Assembly (NCBI GenBank): GCA_011052255.1
Contig: DRJJ01000004.1
Coordinates: 1 to 14,115, forward strand
Length of the DNA stretch: 14,115 nt
Reading direction: 5' to 3'
Source: Gammaproteobacteria bacterium
GTDB lineage: Bacteria; Pseudomonadota; Gammaproteobacteria; DRJJ01
The translations under genes and the position numbers were made by a program. Each line of letters starts with the position of its first letter. The stretch's first letter is position 1. Below the pieces are notes generated by a model. It saw nothing but the letters and a program-made list of their open reading frames with translations. It was not told the origin of the DNA and searched no databases. Positions 1 to 8,700 of this stretch are shown here, one piece after another.

Positions 1-1863
1 GGGCTGCATGCGGCCATCGTATTACTGAAAGACGTACAAGGCTTTACCGAAAAAAGAACGGCAGGCAAGACCGGTGTGAGTTTTGAAAAATGTGCCACAG
101 TGCTGGACTTGTTTGTACGCGGTTTGTCCGGGCGTAAACGTAGGCTTGATACCGCCGATAAAACAGTTACCGATACTGAAACCCTGTTTCTGCCAGAAAC
201 TATCAGCCTGCTTGAATCAACCGAACAAAACTTCGAGTTATATAAACTCATGGCCGTATTTCAGTGGGCTCAGATCTGGTACGGCAGCTTTCGGCTTGAT
301 TTGCTCGAACACCTGTCTGCGTATGAGGATGTAAAAAAAGCAACGCAGTTGTTTCATCGTCTGGAAACCATACGCCTGCAAGCGATAATCAAACTGGAAC
401 TACCCGGTCTGCATCGAAGTATGGAAGCGATACTGTCACAAACCGGCGAAACACTCATCCCGGATGGCTGGCAGGATTGCACGGCAGAACTACTTGAAAC
501 TAATATAAGCAACGAGCCGAGTGTAGAAAGCAGCCTGAGCATACTTGCAACACTCTACCCTGCAGACGTGCCGCCGGCCTTGTGTTTTCAGGGAGAACTG
601 GATCTTGAGCAGGTTGAACAAACCAGAAAAGCACGGTTACTGCGCGAAAAAAATATGTTCAGAAAAATACTGGCGTCTATGGAGAGCGAAAAAGAACAGA
701 AACCCGATCAGGCTTCCGATCAGGAAGAGCAGGCATCGCCGGACGAAGGCTCAGAATTTAAACTGCTTATCAAGGATAACGATGACGAGAACCCTGTCTA
801 TGAACTCAGCCTGGATGGTAAACCGGTTGCACCACCCGATGAGGCACAAGGCCTGATTGCATCAATCATGCAGGACCTGGGAGAAATCCCGCCAGAATAC
901 CTGGTGGCAGCCGGGCCCGGTGCCTACAACAAAAACCAGTCGAACGAAGCAGAGAGTGGTCAGGATGTCTGGAAAGGCACGTATCATGAAGAAGGCGCGT
1001 TTCTGTATAACGAATGGGATTACAAACGTCAGCAGTTTCGTAAAAACTGGTGTGTGCTGCGTGAGATGGATGGAAAAACACAGTCGGCCGAATTTGTAGA
1101 TGAAACCCTGCTTAAATACAAAGGGCTGTCGCACAGTATCCGCCGTACATTCGAGATCCTGCGCGGTGAACCCAGCATATTAAAAAGACAGCCCTATGGC
1201 GATGATATCGATATCGATGCACTGGTAGAGGCACATGCCGATGTATCGGTAGGCATGGAAATGACAGACCGGCTGTTTACGCGCAAACAAAAGCTTGATC
1301 GCAACATTGCAGTCATGCTTATGGTAGACATGAGTGGCTCCACCAAGGGCTGGATTAATGATGCCGAAAGGGAGTCGTTAATCCTGTTGTGTGAGGCGCT
1401 GGAAATATTGGGTGATCGTTATGCGATTTACGGTTTTTCCGGTATGACGCGCAAGCGCTGTGAGTTATATCGAATCAAAAGGTTTGATGAAAAATATAAT
1501 GAGCAGGTGCAGATGCGCATCAGCGGCATAGCACCCAAAGACTATACGCGTATGGGCGTAACCATTCGGCATCTAAGTAAAATGTTGAACGAGGTCGAGG
1601 CGCGTACCAAGTTACTGGTGACCCTGTCGGATGGCAAACCGGATGACTTCGATGGCTATCGGGGTGAATACGGAATAGAGGATACACGCAAGGCCCTGAT
1701 CGAGGCCAGGCAAATGGGCATTCATCCTTTCTGTATAACCATTGATACAGAGGGTGCTGATTATCTCCCGCATATGTACGGCGCAGTGAATTATACTGTG
1801 ATAGATGACGTGCGAAAATTACCGCTGAAGGTTTCAGATATATACCGGCAACTGACCAGCTGA
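1..1863 (+). CDS. NorD/CbbO-family VWA-domain protein (5' end outside window)
   Basis: The frame is open from base 1 without a stop (620 codons visible), so the gene begins upstream; the GTG at 76 is only the first start-like codon inside the window. The C-terminal ~200 residues form a von Willebrand factor A domain with a complete-looking MIDAS metal site: DMSGS (visible codons 443-447), the Thr of DYTRMG (about 516) and the Asp of LSDGKPDD (about 544). An acidic, Gln/Glu-rich linker lies around codons 215-260. This architecture is that of NorD (nitric oxide reductase activation) and its paralogue CbbO, which with the AAA+ ATPases NorQ/CbbQ remodels NO reductase or RuBisCO. Neither norQ/cbbQ nor the target enzyme is in the window, so I cannot decide between them; the length (more than 620 residues) is compatible with both. 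It converges with the next gene, leaving 10 bases between stops and no visible terminator. Confidence 0.85.
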   Translation, partial: GLHAAIVLLKDVQGFTEKRTAGKTGVSFEKCATVLDLFVRGLSGRKRRLDTADKTVTDTETLFLPETISLLESTEQNFELYKLMAVFQWAQIWYGSFRLDLLEHLSAYEDVKKATQLFHRLETIRLQAIIKLELPGLHRSMEAILSQTGETLIPDGWQDCTAELLETNISNEPSVESSLSILATLYPADVPPALCFQGELDLEQVEQTRKARLLREKNMFRKILASMESEKEQKPDQASDQEEQASPDEGSEFKLLIKDNDDENPVYELSLDGKPVAPPDEAQGLIASIMQDLGEIPPEYLVAAGPGAYNKNQSNEAESGQDVWKGTYHEEGAFLYNEWDYKRQQFRKNWCVLREMDGKTQSAEFVDETLLKYKGLSHSIRRTFEILRGEPSILKRQPYGDDIDIDALVEAHADVSVGMEMTDRLFTRKQKLDRNIAVMLMVDMSGSTKGWINDAERESLILLCEALEILGDRYAIYGFSGMTRKRCELYRIKRFDEKYNEQVQMRISGIAPKDYTRMGVTIRHLSKMLNEVEARTKLLVTLSDGKPDDFDGYRGEYGIEDTRKALIEARQMGIHPFCITIDTEGADYLPHMYGAVNYTVIDDVRKLPLKVSDIYRQLTS

Positions 1864-1873
1864 TGTTCGGTCC

Positions 1874-3190
1874 TCATGACTGATGCTTGTGCGCCTGTAT
1901 GCAAATAGCACAGTAATCCATTATCGCTGCATAGTCCTGCAGCGCATCCTTGTTACGGGCATCCCAGTTACTGAGAACAATAGCACCTAATATTGTTCCA
2001 TCGAACTCAATAGAACGGACAAACAAGGTGTTTACTTCCGGGTAACCGGCGGGCAGGCCGGTGTTACCCAGGGCAGTGTCCTTGTCCAGTATCGTCGTTT
2101 CAATGTGATAAAGCGCGTGCCCGATGGTGCTGTCTTTATCAGGGCTGGAATACTGGGCGCTCAGGTAAGATGACGACGATAGCATATCATTGGCCAGCAG
2201 AAAGGCCAGCGTATAGGCGCTGCGCCCAGGGCCAGCGCCCAGCTCAAGTATCATACCGTGCTGGCTCTGGCTAAGCTTTAATAGCTGTGCAAGACATTGA
2301 TGCATATTCGCATGCAGGCTGGCATTTGGCCCTGCCCTGGTCAGTATCTCCAGTATGGGTTGTGCACACTGTTTATGCCGGTTTAATTTTGCGTCGTCAG
2401 CATCTGTGCCATCATGAGAAATGCGGGTATTGTGATGCCGTTTACGATAAGCGAGAAAGGCAGACAGGATAGAAAACATAATAAGGAAAGCAATTGTCCA
2501 GAGCTGACTACTGGAAATAACATTGTTGAGCATGGCGGGTGTATCGCTCTGTGGTAGTGCAATCACATTCCACAAGGCCCCTTGAACGGGGCTGCTGGCA
2601 AGAATTTCGTTTTGTTCCTGGCCGGTCAGTCTGGGGTTTACCCCCAGATGCTGACGGCTCCCGCTGGATGTAACCTCGATCAGCTTGCCATTTTCGCTAT
2701 TGGTTATAAGATAGCGCTGCCCAACGATTTGTTGCTGGAGCAGAACCTGGCTGAATATCTCGGCATAAAAACTGACAAACAGGATGGCTGGCGTGTTCTT
2801 GTTTATCATGACACGGGTCATGATATCGATGTGGTAGCCATCCGAATTCGGATGTACCACGGCTGGTGGGGCAATGCCCGTGTTGCTGAAATTCTTGATA
2901 TCAGTCAGGCAAATATCACCGATGAACCCATCAAAATTGTCCAGTAGTAGTTCGCCATTTTGTGCGGCCAGCGTTACGGTAAACGAGCGGGGGAACTGTT
3001 GTGCAACAATATTTTTAAGTTTTGTCTGTAGATCAATATTGTCGGGCTTCGAATATAATTTCTGTAGCAGGGATTTATTTCCCTGTGCCAGCAGGTTAAC
3101 AGAGCGACGGAGTGCGCCGAGTTGATAGGAGATATTGCTGGCTGCAGCTGTAGTAACCAGGCTTGCAATTTTCCTGTTTTCCAGTTGCAC
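1874..3190 (-). CDS. Membrane-bound sensor: periplasmic domain plus cytoplasmic GAF-like domain
   Basis: The listed start is the first ordinary start codon (GTG at 3190), giving 438 residues, but the true protein is probably longer (see the upstream extension entry). Visible order: an extracytoplasmic region (residues ~1-225) resembling Cache-type sensor domains with a juxtamembrane helix; a transmembrane segment around residues 229-249 (LWTIAFLIMFSILSAFLAY) followed by a positive RKR stop-transfer; then a ~150-residue soluble domain with GAF-like character, including an ELGAGPGRSAYTLAFLL stretch and a final core strand FDGTILGAIVLSNWD. I see no histidine kinase, GGDEF, EAL, HAMP or chemotaxis signalling domain after it, so the output is unknown. 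It lies just downstream of degQ on the same strand and may be cotranscribed with it. CDS call is firm; the domain names are pattern recognition only. Confidence 0.75.
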   Translation of the reverse strand: MQLENRKIASLVTTAAASNISYQLGALRRSVNLLAQGNKSLLQKLYSKPDNIDLQTKLKNIVAQQFPRSFTVTLAAQNGELLLDNFDGFIGDICLTDIKNFSNTGIAPPAVVHPNSDGYHIDIMTRVMINKNTPAILFVSFYAEIFSQVLLQQQIVGQRYLITNSENGKLIEVTSSGSRQHLGVNPRLTGQEQNEILASSPVQGALWNVIALPQSDTPAMLNNVISSSQLWTIAFLIMFSILSAFLAYRKRHHNTRISHDGTDADDAKLNRHKQCAQPILEILTRAGPNASLHANMHQCLAQLLKLSQSQHGMILELGAGPGRSAYTLAFLLANDMLSSSSYLSAQYSSPDKDSTIGHALYHIETTILDKDTALGNTGLPAGYPEVNTLFVRSIEFDGTILGAIVLSNWDARNKDALQDYAAIMDYCAICIQAHKHQS

Positions 3191-3322
3191 ATGGTTATAT
3201 TGCTGGTATGTAGTGAGTAAAGTAAGTATAAAAAAACTGAGTAAGATAACAGCAGACAGCCATGCCTGCGAGTTATCTTCTACGTTTATTGTTGGCAGGC
3301 TATTGTAATTGCTGCTATTGAT
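3191..3322 (-). other. Probable N-terminal extension of the sensor gene, encoding its first transmembrane helix
   Basis: Upstream of the GTG at 3190 the same frame stays open for 55 codons to a TAA at 3356-3358. It encodes a convincing membrane helix (AWLSAVILLSFFILTLLTTY) shortly before the annotated start. A periplasmic sensor domain needs exactly such a first helix. No ATG, GTG or TTG exists in this stretch. The best-placed candidate is ATC at 3322-3320, seven bases after an AGGTGA (3335-3330); a CTG at 3298-3296 has no ribosome-binding site. Either a rare start codon is used, or the original start was lost by mutation or sequencing error. Confidence 0.6.
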
Positions 3323-3366
3323 TCTTGTTTCACCTGTATGCCACGTGCTTACACTTTAAACTATAG

Positions 3367-3386
3367 GACAGCCGCTTGATGCTGTC
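3367..3386 (-). terminator. Weak hairpin just after the degQ stop
   Basis: A 6-bp stem GACAGC/GCTGTC with an 8-base loop begins two bases past the degQ stop. It is not followed by a T run, so at best it is an attenuating or mRNA-stabilising hairpin rather than a clear terminator. Confidence 0.25.
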
Positions 3387-3387
3387 A

Positions 3388-4743
3388 TTACTTCAACAAT
3401 AAAAAAAGAGCATTGTTGCCGCGTCGTATGTTTAGCAGCAGGGACTGACTGTTCACAGCAATCCTGGTCAGTGCTTTGATGGTGTTTACCGGTTTTCGAT
3501 TAATAGTGGTGATGACGTCACCCTCACGTAAGCCGGCATTCCAGGCCGGGCTACCCGTACTGATCTCGGTGATCATAATACCGTTCAGGTCGGCGCCCTC
3601 TGGAATTTCTCCAAGTATCGCGCCACGTAAACGCGCATGTATTTTCTCTGCCTTGATACGAGACAGAACCGGTTCTGTGATAATCGCCGTTAGTTGCAGT
3701 GAATTACCACTGCGTAAAATTTCAATATTCACTTCCTGTTCAACGCGTAGCAGGCCAATCGCATTGCGCATCGTGGCGGCGCTTACAACCGGGCGCTTGT
3801 TAATGTTCAGAATAATATCACCCGTGCGGATACCGGCATGGTGTGCAGACAGGCCATCCACCACACGCGTAACCACTACACCTCTGCGGGTTTCCAGGCC
3901 AAAGGCCCGGGCTAGATCCTCGTTAATATCCTGCACACTGAGCCCGAGCAATCCACGTTTGATTTCGCCATATTCAATCAATTGTTCCATCAGCGATTTG
4001 ACCATATTCGCCGGTATAGCAAAGCCTATACCGATATTACCGCCGCTACGTGACAGAATGGCCGTGTTGATGCCCACCAGTTCACCGCGCAGATTGACCA
4101 GCGCACCACCGGAGTTACCGGGGTTAATGGAGGCATCAGTCTGTATAAAATCCTCATAACCTTCGATACCCAGGCCGGAACGACGCAAACCACTTATAAT
4201 GCCAGAGGTAACCGATTGCCCCAGACCAAATGGATTGCCGATCGCAATCACAAAATCGCCTACCTGTAGCGAGTCAGAATCCGTCATGGGTAATGCGTTA
4301 AGCCGGTCGGCCTTGATCTGGATAATGGCGACATCGGTGTCTTTGTCGCGCCCGATCAGTTTGGCAACCATCTGGCGGCCATCATGCAGTGTGACGGTAA
4401 TTTTGTCGGCTTTGTCGATTACATGGCTGTTGGTGATGATATAGCCCTTATCCGCATCAACTATCACACCGGAACCGAGGCTTTGAGTGCGTTTCTCGCG
4501 TCTACGTTCTGGCATCCCGAAGAACCGGCGTAAGATCGGGTCATCAAAAAAGGGGTCGCGCGCAATACGTACACGTGATTCGCTGGCTATATTTACCACC
4601 CCGGGTAACGCATTTTTGAGCATGGGGGCCAGTGTAGGCAGGTTATGACCATTAACCGATACCGGCAAACTGGCGCTGGCGGTAAAAGGCCCTGACAGGC
4701 CCAGTATCAGAAAAATGGCGCCAATTCGGTTACGGTAATGCAT
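3388..4743 (-). CDS. degQ: Periplasmic serine protease of the Do/DegQ (HtrA) family
   Basis: A 451-residue trypsin-like protease that degrades or holds misfolded periplasmic proteins. An N-terminal signal peptide is visible (hydrophobic residues ~8-20, TASA just before a likely cleavage at ~24). The protease domain (about 30-255) holds the full triad: His107 in TNSHVI, Asp137 in DTDVAI, Ser211 in GNSGGA. Two PDZ domains follow (about 265-355 and 365-450), the second ending in a hydrophobic LLLK. The length matches DegQ/DegP; the short Q-linker/LA loop (DPFFDDPILRRFFGMPERR) is more DegQ-like than DegP-like. The start at 4743 is supported by an AAGGA about six bases upstream. It follows hsp20 on the same strand across 125 bases that contain a hairpin terminator, so it may have its own promoter plus read-through from hsp20. 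No clear RpoE promoter was seen. Confidence 0.93.
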   Translation of the reverse strand: MHYRNRIGAIFLILGLSGPFTASASLPVSVNGHNLPTLAPMLKNALPGVVNIASESRVRIARDPFFDDPILRRFFGMPERRREKRTQSLGSGVIVDADKGYIITNSHVIDKADKITVTLHDGRQMVAKLIGRDKDTDVAIIQIKADRLNALPMTDSDSLQVGDFVIAIGNPFGLGQSVTSGIISGLRRSGLGIEGYEDFIQTDASINPGNSGGALVNLRGELVGINTAILSRSGGNIGIGFAIPANMVKSLMEQLIEYGEIKRGLLGLSVQDINEDLARAFGLETRRGVVVTRVVDGLSAHHAGIRTGDIILNINKRPVVSAATMRNAIGLLRVEQEVNIEILRSGNSLQLTAIITEPVLSRIKAEKIHARLRGAILGEIPEGADLNGIMITEISTGSPAWNAGLREGDVITTINRKPVNTIKALTRIAVNSQSLLLNIRRGNNALFLLLK

Positions 4744-4814
4744 CTGGATTCCTTCAATACTATATAAGAGGGGTCAGCCAATAATATACAAAGTCTTGCG
4801 GGGGACAGCAAACC

Positions 4815-4844
4815 GCCACTCCCGGCTAATCAGCCGAGAGTGGC
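4815..4844 (-). terminator. Hairpin terminator downstream of hsp20
   Basis: A 13-bp stem (4815-4827 with 4832-4844) closes on a 4-base loop. The single non-Watson-Crick position is a G-U wobble when transcribed from the minus strand, so it favours that direction. The following tract is only weakly T-rich (GGTTTGCTGT), so some read-through into degQ is plausible. Confidence 0.6.
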
Positions 4845-4868
4845 GCAATAACCCCCCTCCCTTCCTTA

Positions 4869-5312
4869 TTAACCATTCACCTTGATCTTACGCGGCAGCA
4901 CTTTGTCGTGTTTCGGAATCAGCACCTCCAGCACCCCGTTCTTGCTGTTTGCAGTAATCTTGTCTGACTCTGCCGTATCCGGCAGGGTAAAACGACGCAG
5001 GAAGGAACCACGCACACGTTCCACGCGTTTATAGCCTTTGCGTTCCTCAACATTGTCCGAATGACGTTCACCGCTAATGGTCAGCACGCCGGCCTCCATA
5101 TGGATATCGATTGTATCCGGATCAACACCCGGTACATCGGCGTGAATCACAAAGCAGTCGTCTTCTTCCTTAACGTCTACAGCGGGTACCCAGTCGCTGG
5201 CTACCAGGTTGCCGTTTTCATCCGGGTTGTACAGGTTTTTGTCAAAAACCTGATTCCAGTCACGTGAAAGCTGGTTGAATAGATTCAGTGGTTCATAACG
5301 TATCATGCTCAT
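4869..5312 (-). CDS. Small heat-shock protein, Hsp20/alpha-crystallin family
   Basis: A 147-residue ATP-independent holdase chaperone that binds unfolding cytoplasmic proteins. The alpha-crystallin domain spans about 40-135: it begins with WVPAVDVKEEDDCFVIHADVPGV, contains the conserved GVLTISGER strand and the FLRRFTLPD element, and is followed by NGVLEVLIPK. The C-terminal part carries a short P-R-K-I-K-V tail close to the family's I-x-I/V anchoring motif. The start is supported by AGGAGA eight bases upstream. A sigma-32-like promoter lies ~80 bases before the start codon and a hairpin terminator follows the stop, so it can form its own heat-shock transcript. It is an Hsp17/HspA-type family member; I do not assign an ibpA name. 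Confidence 0.93.
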   Translation of the reverse strand: MSMIRYEPLNLFNQLSRDWNQVFDKNLYNPDENGNLVASDWVPAVDVKEEDDCFVIHADVPGVDPDTIDIHMEAGVLTISGERHSDNVEERKGYKRVERVRGSFLRRFTLPDTAESDKITANSKNGVLEVLIPKHDKVLPRKIKVNG

Positions 5313-5390
5313 TGTCGTATCTCCTGTTGTTGATACTCCGTTGAGTTGGTAACGGCGGAGTACAAGTAAGTTTTACTCATACTAGCCAAC

Positions 5391-5417
5391 ATGGAGGCAG
5401 GTGTTTTTGATTTCAAG
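5391..5417 (-). promoter_or_regulatory. Sigma-32 (RpoH) type heat-shock promoter of hsp20
   Basis: On the minus strand, CTTGAA (5417-5412) is followed after 15 bases by CTCCAT (5396-5391). This matches the RpoH consensus CTTGAA / CCCCAT with one mismatch in the -10 and an acceptable spacer. It would start transcription near 5383, leaving a leader of roughly 70 bases before the hsp20 start. Confidence 0.7.
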
Positions 5418-5474
5418 GCCGGAAAATAGCAGGGTTATTAGGGACTCATAATATATGTTTTTGGGGACTATCAA

Positions 5475-5522
5475 CCACTATATATTGTATGTGCAAGATT
5501 TAGTGGCTACTATAAATGCTAT
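5475..5522. promoter_or_regulatory. Tandem NrdR-like boxes upstream of nrdJ
   Basis: Box 1 (5475-5490, CCACTATATATTGTAT) matches the published NrdR box acaCwAtATaTwGtgt at 14 of 16 positions. Box 2 (5507-5522, CTACTATAAATGCTAT) is weaker, about 10 of 16. They are 16 bp apart, 32 bp start to start, the three-turn phasing typical of NrdR sites that repress ribonucleotide reductase operons. TTGTAT (5485-5490) and TACTAT (5508-5513), 17 bp apart, could be a weak promoter overlapped by the boxes. The first gene downstream is nrdJa. Confidence 0.55.
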
Positions 5523-5610
5523 CTATATGAAAAGATTAAAAAATCTTAATGTCAATATAAGTATATGTTTTTATTAAACTACTTAATATCATCTTGAGGT
5601 CGAAAAGCGC

Positions 5611-5639
5611 TTGACAGGCAGGCCATTGCGTCCTATCTT
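5611..5639 (+). promoter_or_regulatory. Sigma-70-like promoter of the nrdJ operon
   Basis: A perfect -35 TTGACA (5611-5616) is followed after 17 bases by TATCTT (5634-5639, 4 of 6 positions). Predicted start near 5646 gives a leader of ~130 bases with a small hairpin (5707-5711 with 5716-5720). I found no cobalamin riboswitch core in this leader. Confidence 0.55.
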
Positions 5640-5774
5640 TTACCCCCATAATACTACATCTAGTGTTTTCATTTATTTTTAGGATTTTGCCAGATAAGCC
5701 GCCGAACGGGACCTTTCCCGGTCAGGTACTTATCGGTTTATATAATAATTATTCTGTCGGAGGAATACAGGTTC

Positions 5775-8700
5775 ATGAAGCCAGCCTATCTGAAATCTGT
5801 TGCATCAAGCGTTACCGAAATCACCTTTCAACCCGCCTCAATGGACATCTGGGACAAGAAATACCGTCTCAAAAGCAAAGATGGCGACCCGGTTGATCAG
5901 GATATGGATGGCACCTATACACGTGTCGCCCGAGCTTTGGCCGATGTGGAGCAGACACCGGAACTGCGCGAACACTGGCTTGAGCAATTCACCTGGGCCC
6001 TGCGCCGTGGCGTGATACCGGCCGGACGCATTACCTCCAATGCCGGTGCGCAGCAGCACAAACCCGCTACCTCCACCATCAATTGCACCGTGTCCGGCAT
6101 CGTCCATGATTCGATGAACGACATCCTCAACAAGGTGCACGAGGCCGGTTTAACCCTCAAGGCAGGTTGTGGCATCGGTTATGAGTTTTCCACCCTGCGC
6201 CCGAAAGGCGCCTACGTCTCCGGAGCCGGTGCCTATACCTCCGGGCCGCTGTCGTTCATGGATATCTACGACAAAATGTGTTTCACCGTCTCCAGTGCCG
6301 GCGGACGCCGCGGCGCACAAATGGCCACCTTTGATGTGGGCCACCCGGATGTAGTTGATTTTATACGTGCCAAACGCGAAGCCGGACGCTTGCGCCAGTT
6401 TAACCTGTCACTACTGATTACCGATGAATTCATGAACGCAGTAGAGCAGGAAGGCGACTGGCAGCTGGCCTTTCCGATAGACGCGAAAGAAGTCGAACAA
6501 GGTGAAATAGACCTGGAAGATAACGAAAAAGTCACCTGGCGTGAATGGCCCTACCAGAGTGGTTATGTCAGCAACGATCAAGGGCTGGTCGCCTGTCGTA
6601 TCTACAAAACCATGCCGGCACGTCGGCTGTGGGACGTGATTATGTCGTCTACCTACGACTTTGCCGAACCGGGTTTTATCCTGATCGACAAGGTTAACGA
6701 CCTGAATAATAACTGGTTCTGTGAAGATATTCGTGCGACCAATCCCTGCGTTACCGCCGACACCTGGGTGCAAACAAACAATGGCCCGCAACGGGTAAGC
6801 AGCCTGATCGGTACACCCTTTACTGCGCTGGTAGACGGCCAGTCACACACCTCGGGTGATCAAGGCTTCTTTAAAACCGCCACCAAAGCAGTTGTGCGTA
6901 TACAAACGACAGAAGGTTATCAGTTACGTTTAACACATGATCATCGTGTTAAACGTGTAACACATTTTAGCCGTTATCAGACAGAAACACAGTGGTGTGC
7001 GGCCAGTGAGCTTAAAACCGGTGATCGCGTGTTACTGAATGACCATCGCACAAACACTCAATGGCAAGGTGAATACAGCAAAGCGCAGGGCTACTTGCTG
7101 GGTTTGCTGGTAGGTGATGGCACCTTGAAAAAAGACGCGGCTGTGCTGTCTGTGTGGAAGCCCGCTGCAGTAGCAAATGGTGTTACTGCAATATTAACGG
7201 GTGGTGTCGAGGCGGTAATGGCTGAGGCATTACATGCAGCAGAAACCCTGCCGCATCGCAGTGATTTTCAGGGTTGGTCAGAAGTATCCGGCCGTAATGA
7301 ATATCGCCTGAAACTGTCAGCCTTACATCAGCTGGCCGGTGAAGTGGGCATGCAGGCAGGTGATAAAGCGATTACCGCCCGAATCGAAAAAGCATCCAGT
7401 GAATTTTATCTGGGATTCCTGAGAGGCTTCTTCGATGCAGACGGTTCAGTACAAGGTACACAGGCAAAAGGTGTGAGTGTACGCCTGGCGCAGTCGGACT
7501 TACCGCGATTGGAAGCGGTTCAACGTATGTTGCTGCGTTTGGGTATTGTTTCGCAGATATATAAAAACCGTCGTCCGGCATCAACCAGCATGCTACCTGA
7601 CGGCAAAGGCGGCATGGCCGAATATAAAACCAGGGCACAGCATGAACTTGTTATTAGCGGTGAAAACCTGATGCAGTTCAGTGAAAAAGTCGGTTTTGCC
7701 GATACCGATAAAATGCAACGCCTGCAGCAGTGTTTGGCTGGCTACCAACGCAAACTCAATCGTGAGCGTTTTGTTGCACGTGTAGAATCGGTTAAAGAAG
7801 ATGGCATAGAAGATGTGTACGACGTGCAAATACCGGGTATTAACACCTTTGATGCCAATGGCCTGCATGCACATAACTGTGGCGAACAGCCCTTGCCACC
7901 TTACGGTTCCTGTCTGCTGGGCTCAGTCAATCTGACTCGCTTTGTAGATCGCCCGTTCACCGAAAAGGCCAGCTTTAACTGGGAAGACTACCGCAAGACC
8001 GTGCATATCTTCACCCGCATGCTCGATAACGTAGTCGAAATTAACGGCCTGCCACTTGAAAAACAGCGCCATGAAATTGAACACAAGCGCCGTCATGGCA
8101 TGGGCTTCCTGGGTCTGGGATCTACCCTGACCATGATGCGCATGAAATACGGCTCACGCGCGTCGCTGGAGTTTACCGAAAAAGTCAGCCAGGAAATGGC
8201 CGTAGAAGGCTGGCGAGAAGCACTGGAGCTGGCAAAAGAAAAAGGTCCGGCACCGATCATGAACGACGAGTTTGAAGTCACGGCCGCAATGCTGCGCAAA
8301 CGCCCGGAAATGGCAAAAGAGGGATACGAGCTGGGTGACAAGGTCAAAGGCAAGGTACTGCATGCGCGTTACAGTCGCTATATGCAAAAGGTCGCCAGCG
8401 TAGACCCGCAACTGGTCAAAGACCTGGAAGAAACCGGTGCCCGATTCACCCACCATAGCTCTATAGCACCAACCGGCACTATCTCACTATCGTTGGCCAA
8501 TAACGCCAGTAACGGTATCGAACCAAGCTTTGCCCACCACTATTCACGCAACGTAATCCGTGAAGGCAAAAAAACCAAGGAAAAAGTCAGCGTCTACTCG
8601 TTTGAGCTGCTGGCCTATCGTGAAATGATTAACCCGGATGCCATGCCACTGAGTGAAGAGCCTGAGACAAAGCTACCAGATTACTTCATCACCGCCGAGG

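Noticed and set aside
5640..5774. Cobalamin riboswitch in the leader of the B12-dependent RNR.
   Set aside because: No B12-box or conserved core elements seen and the leader is short for that class; only a small hairpin is present.
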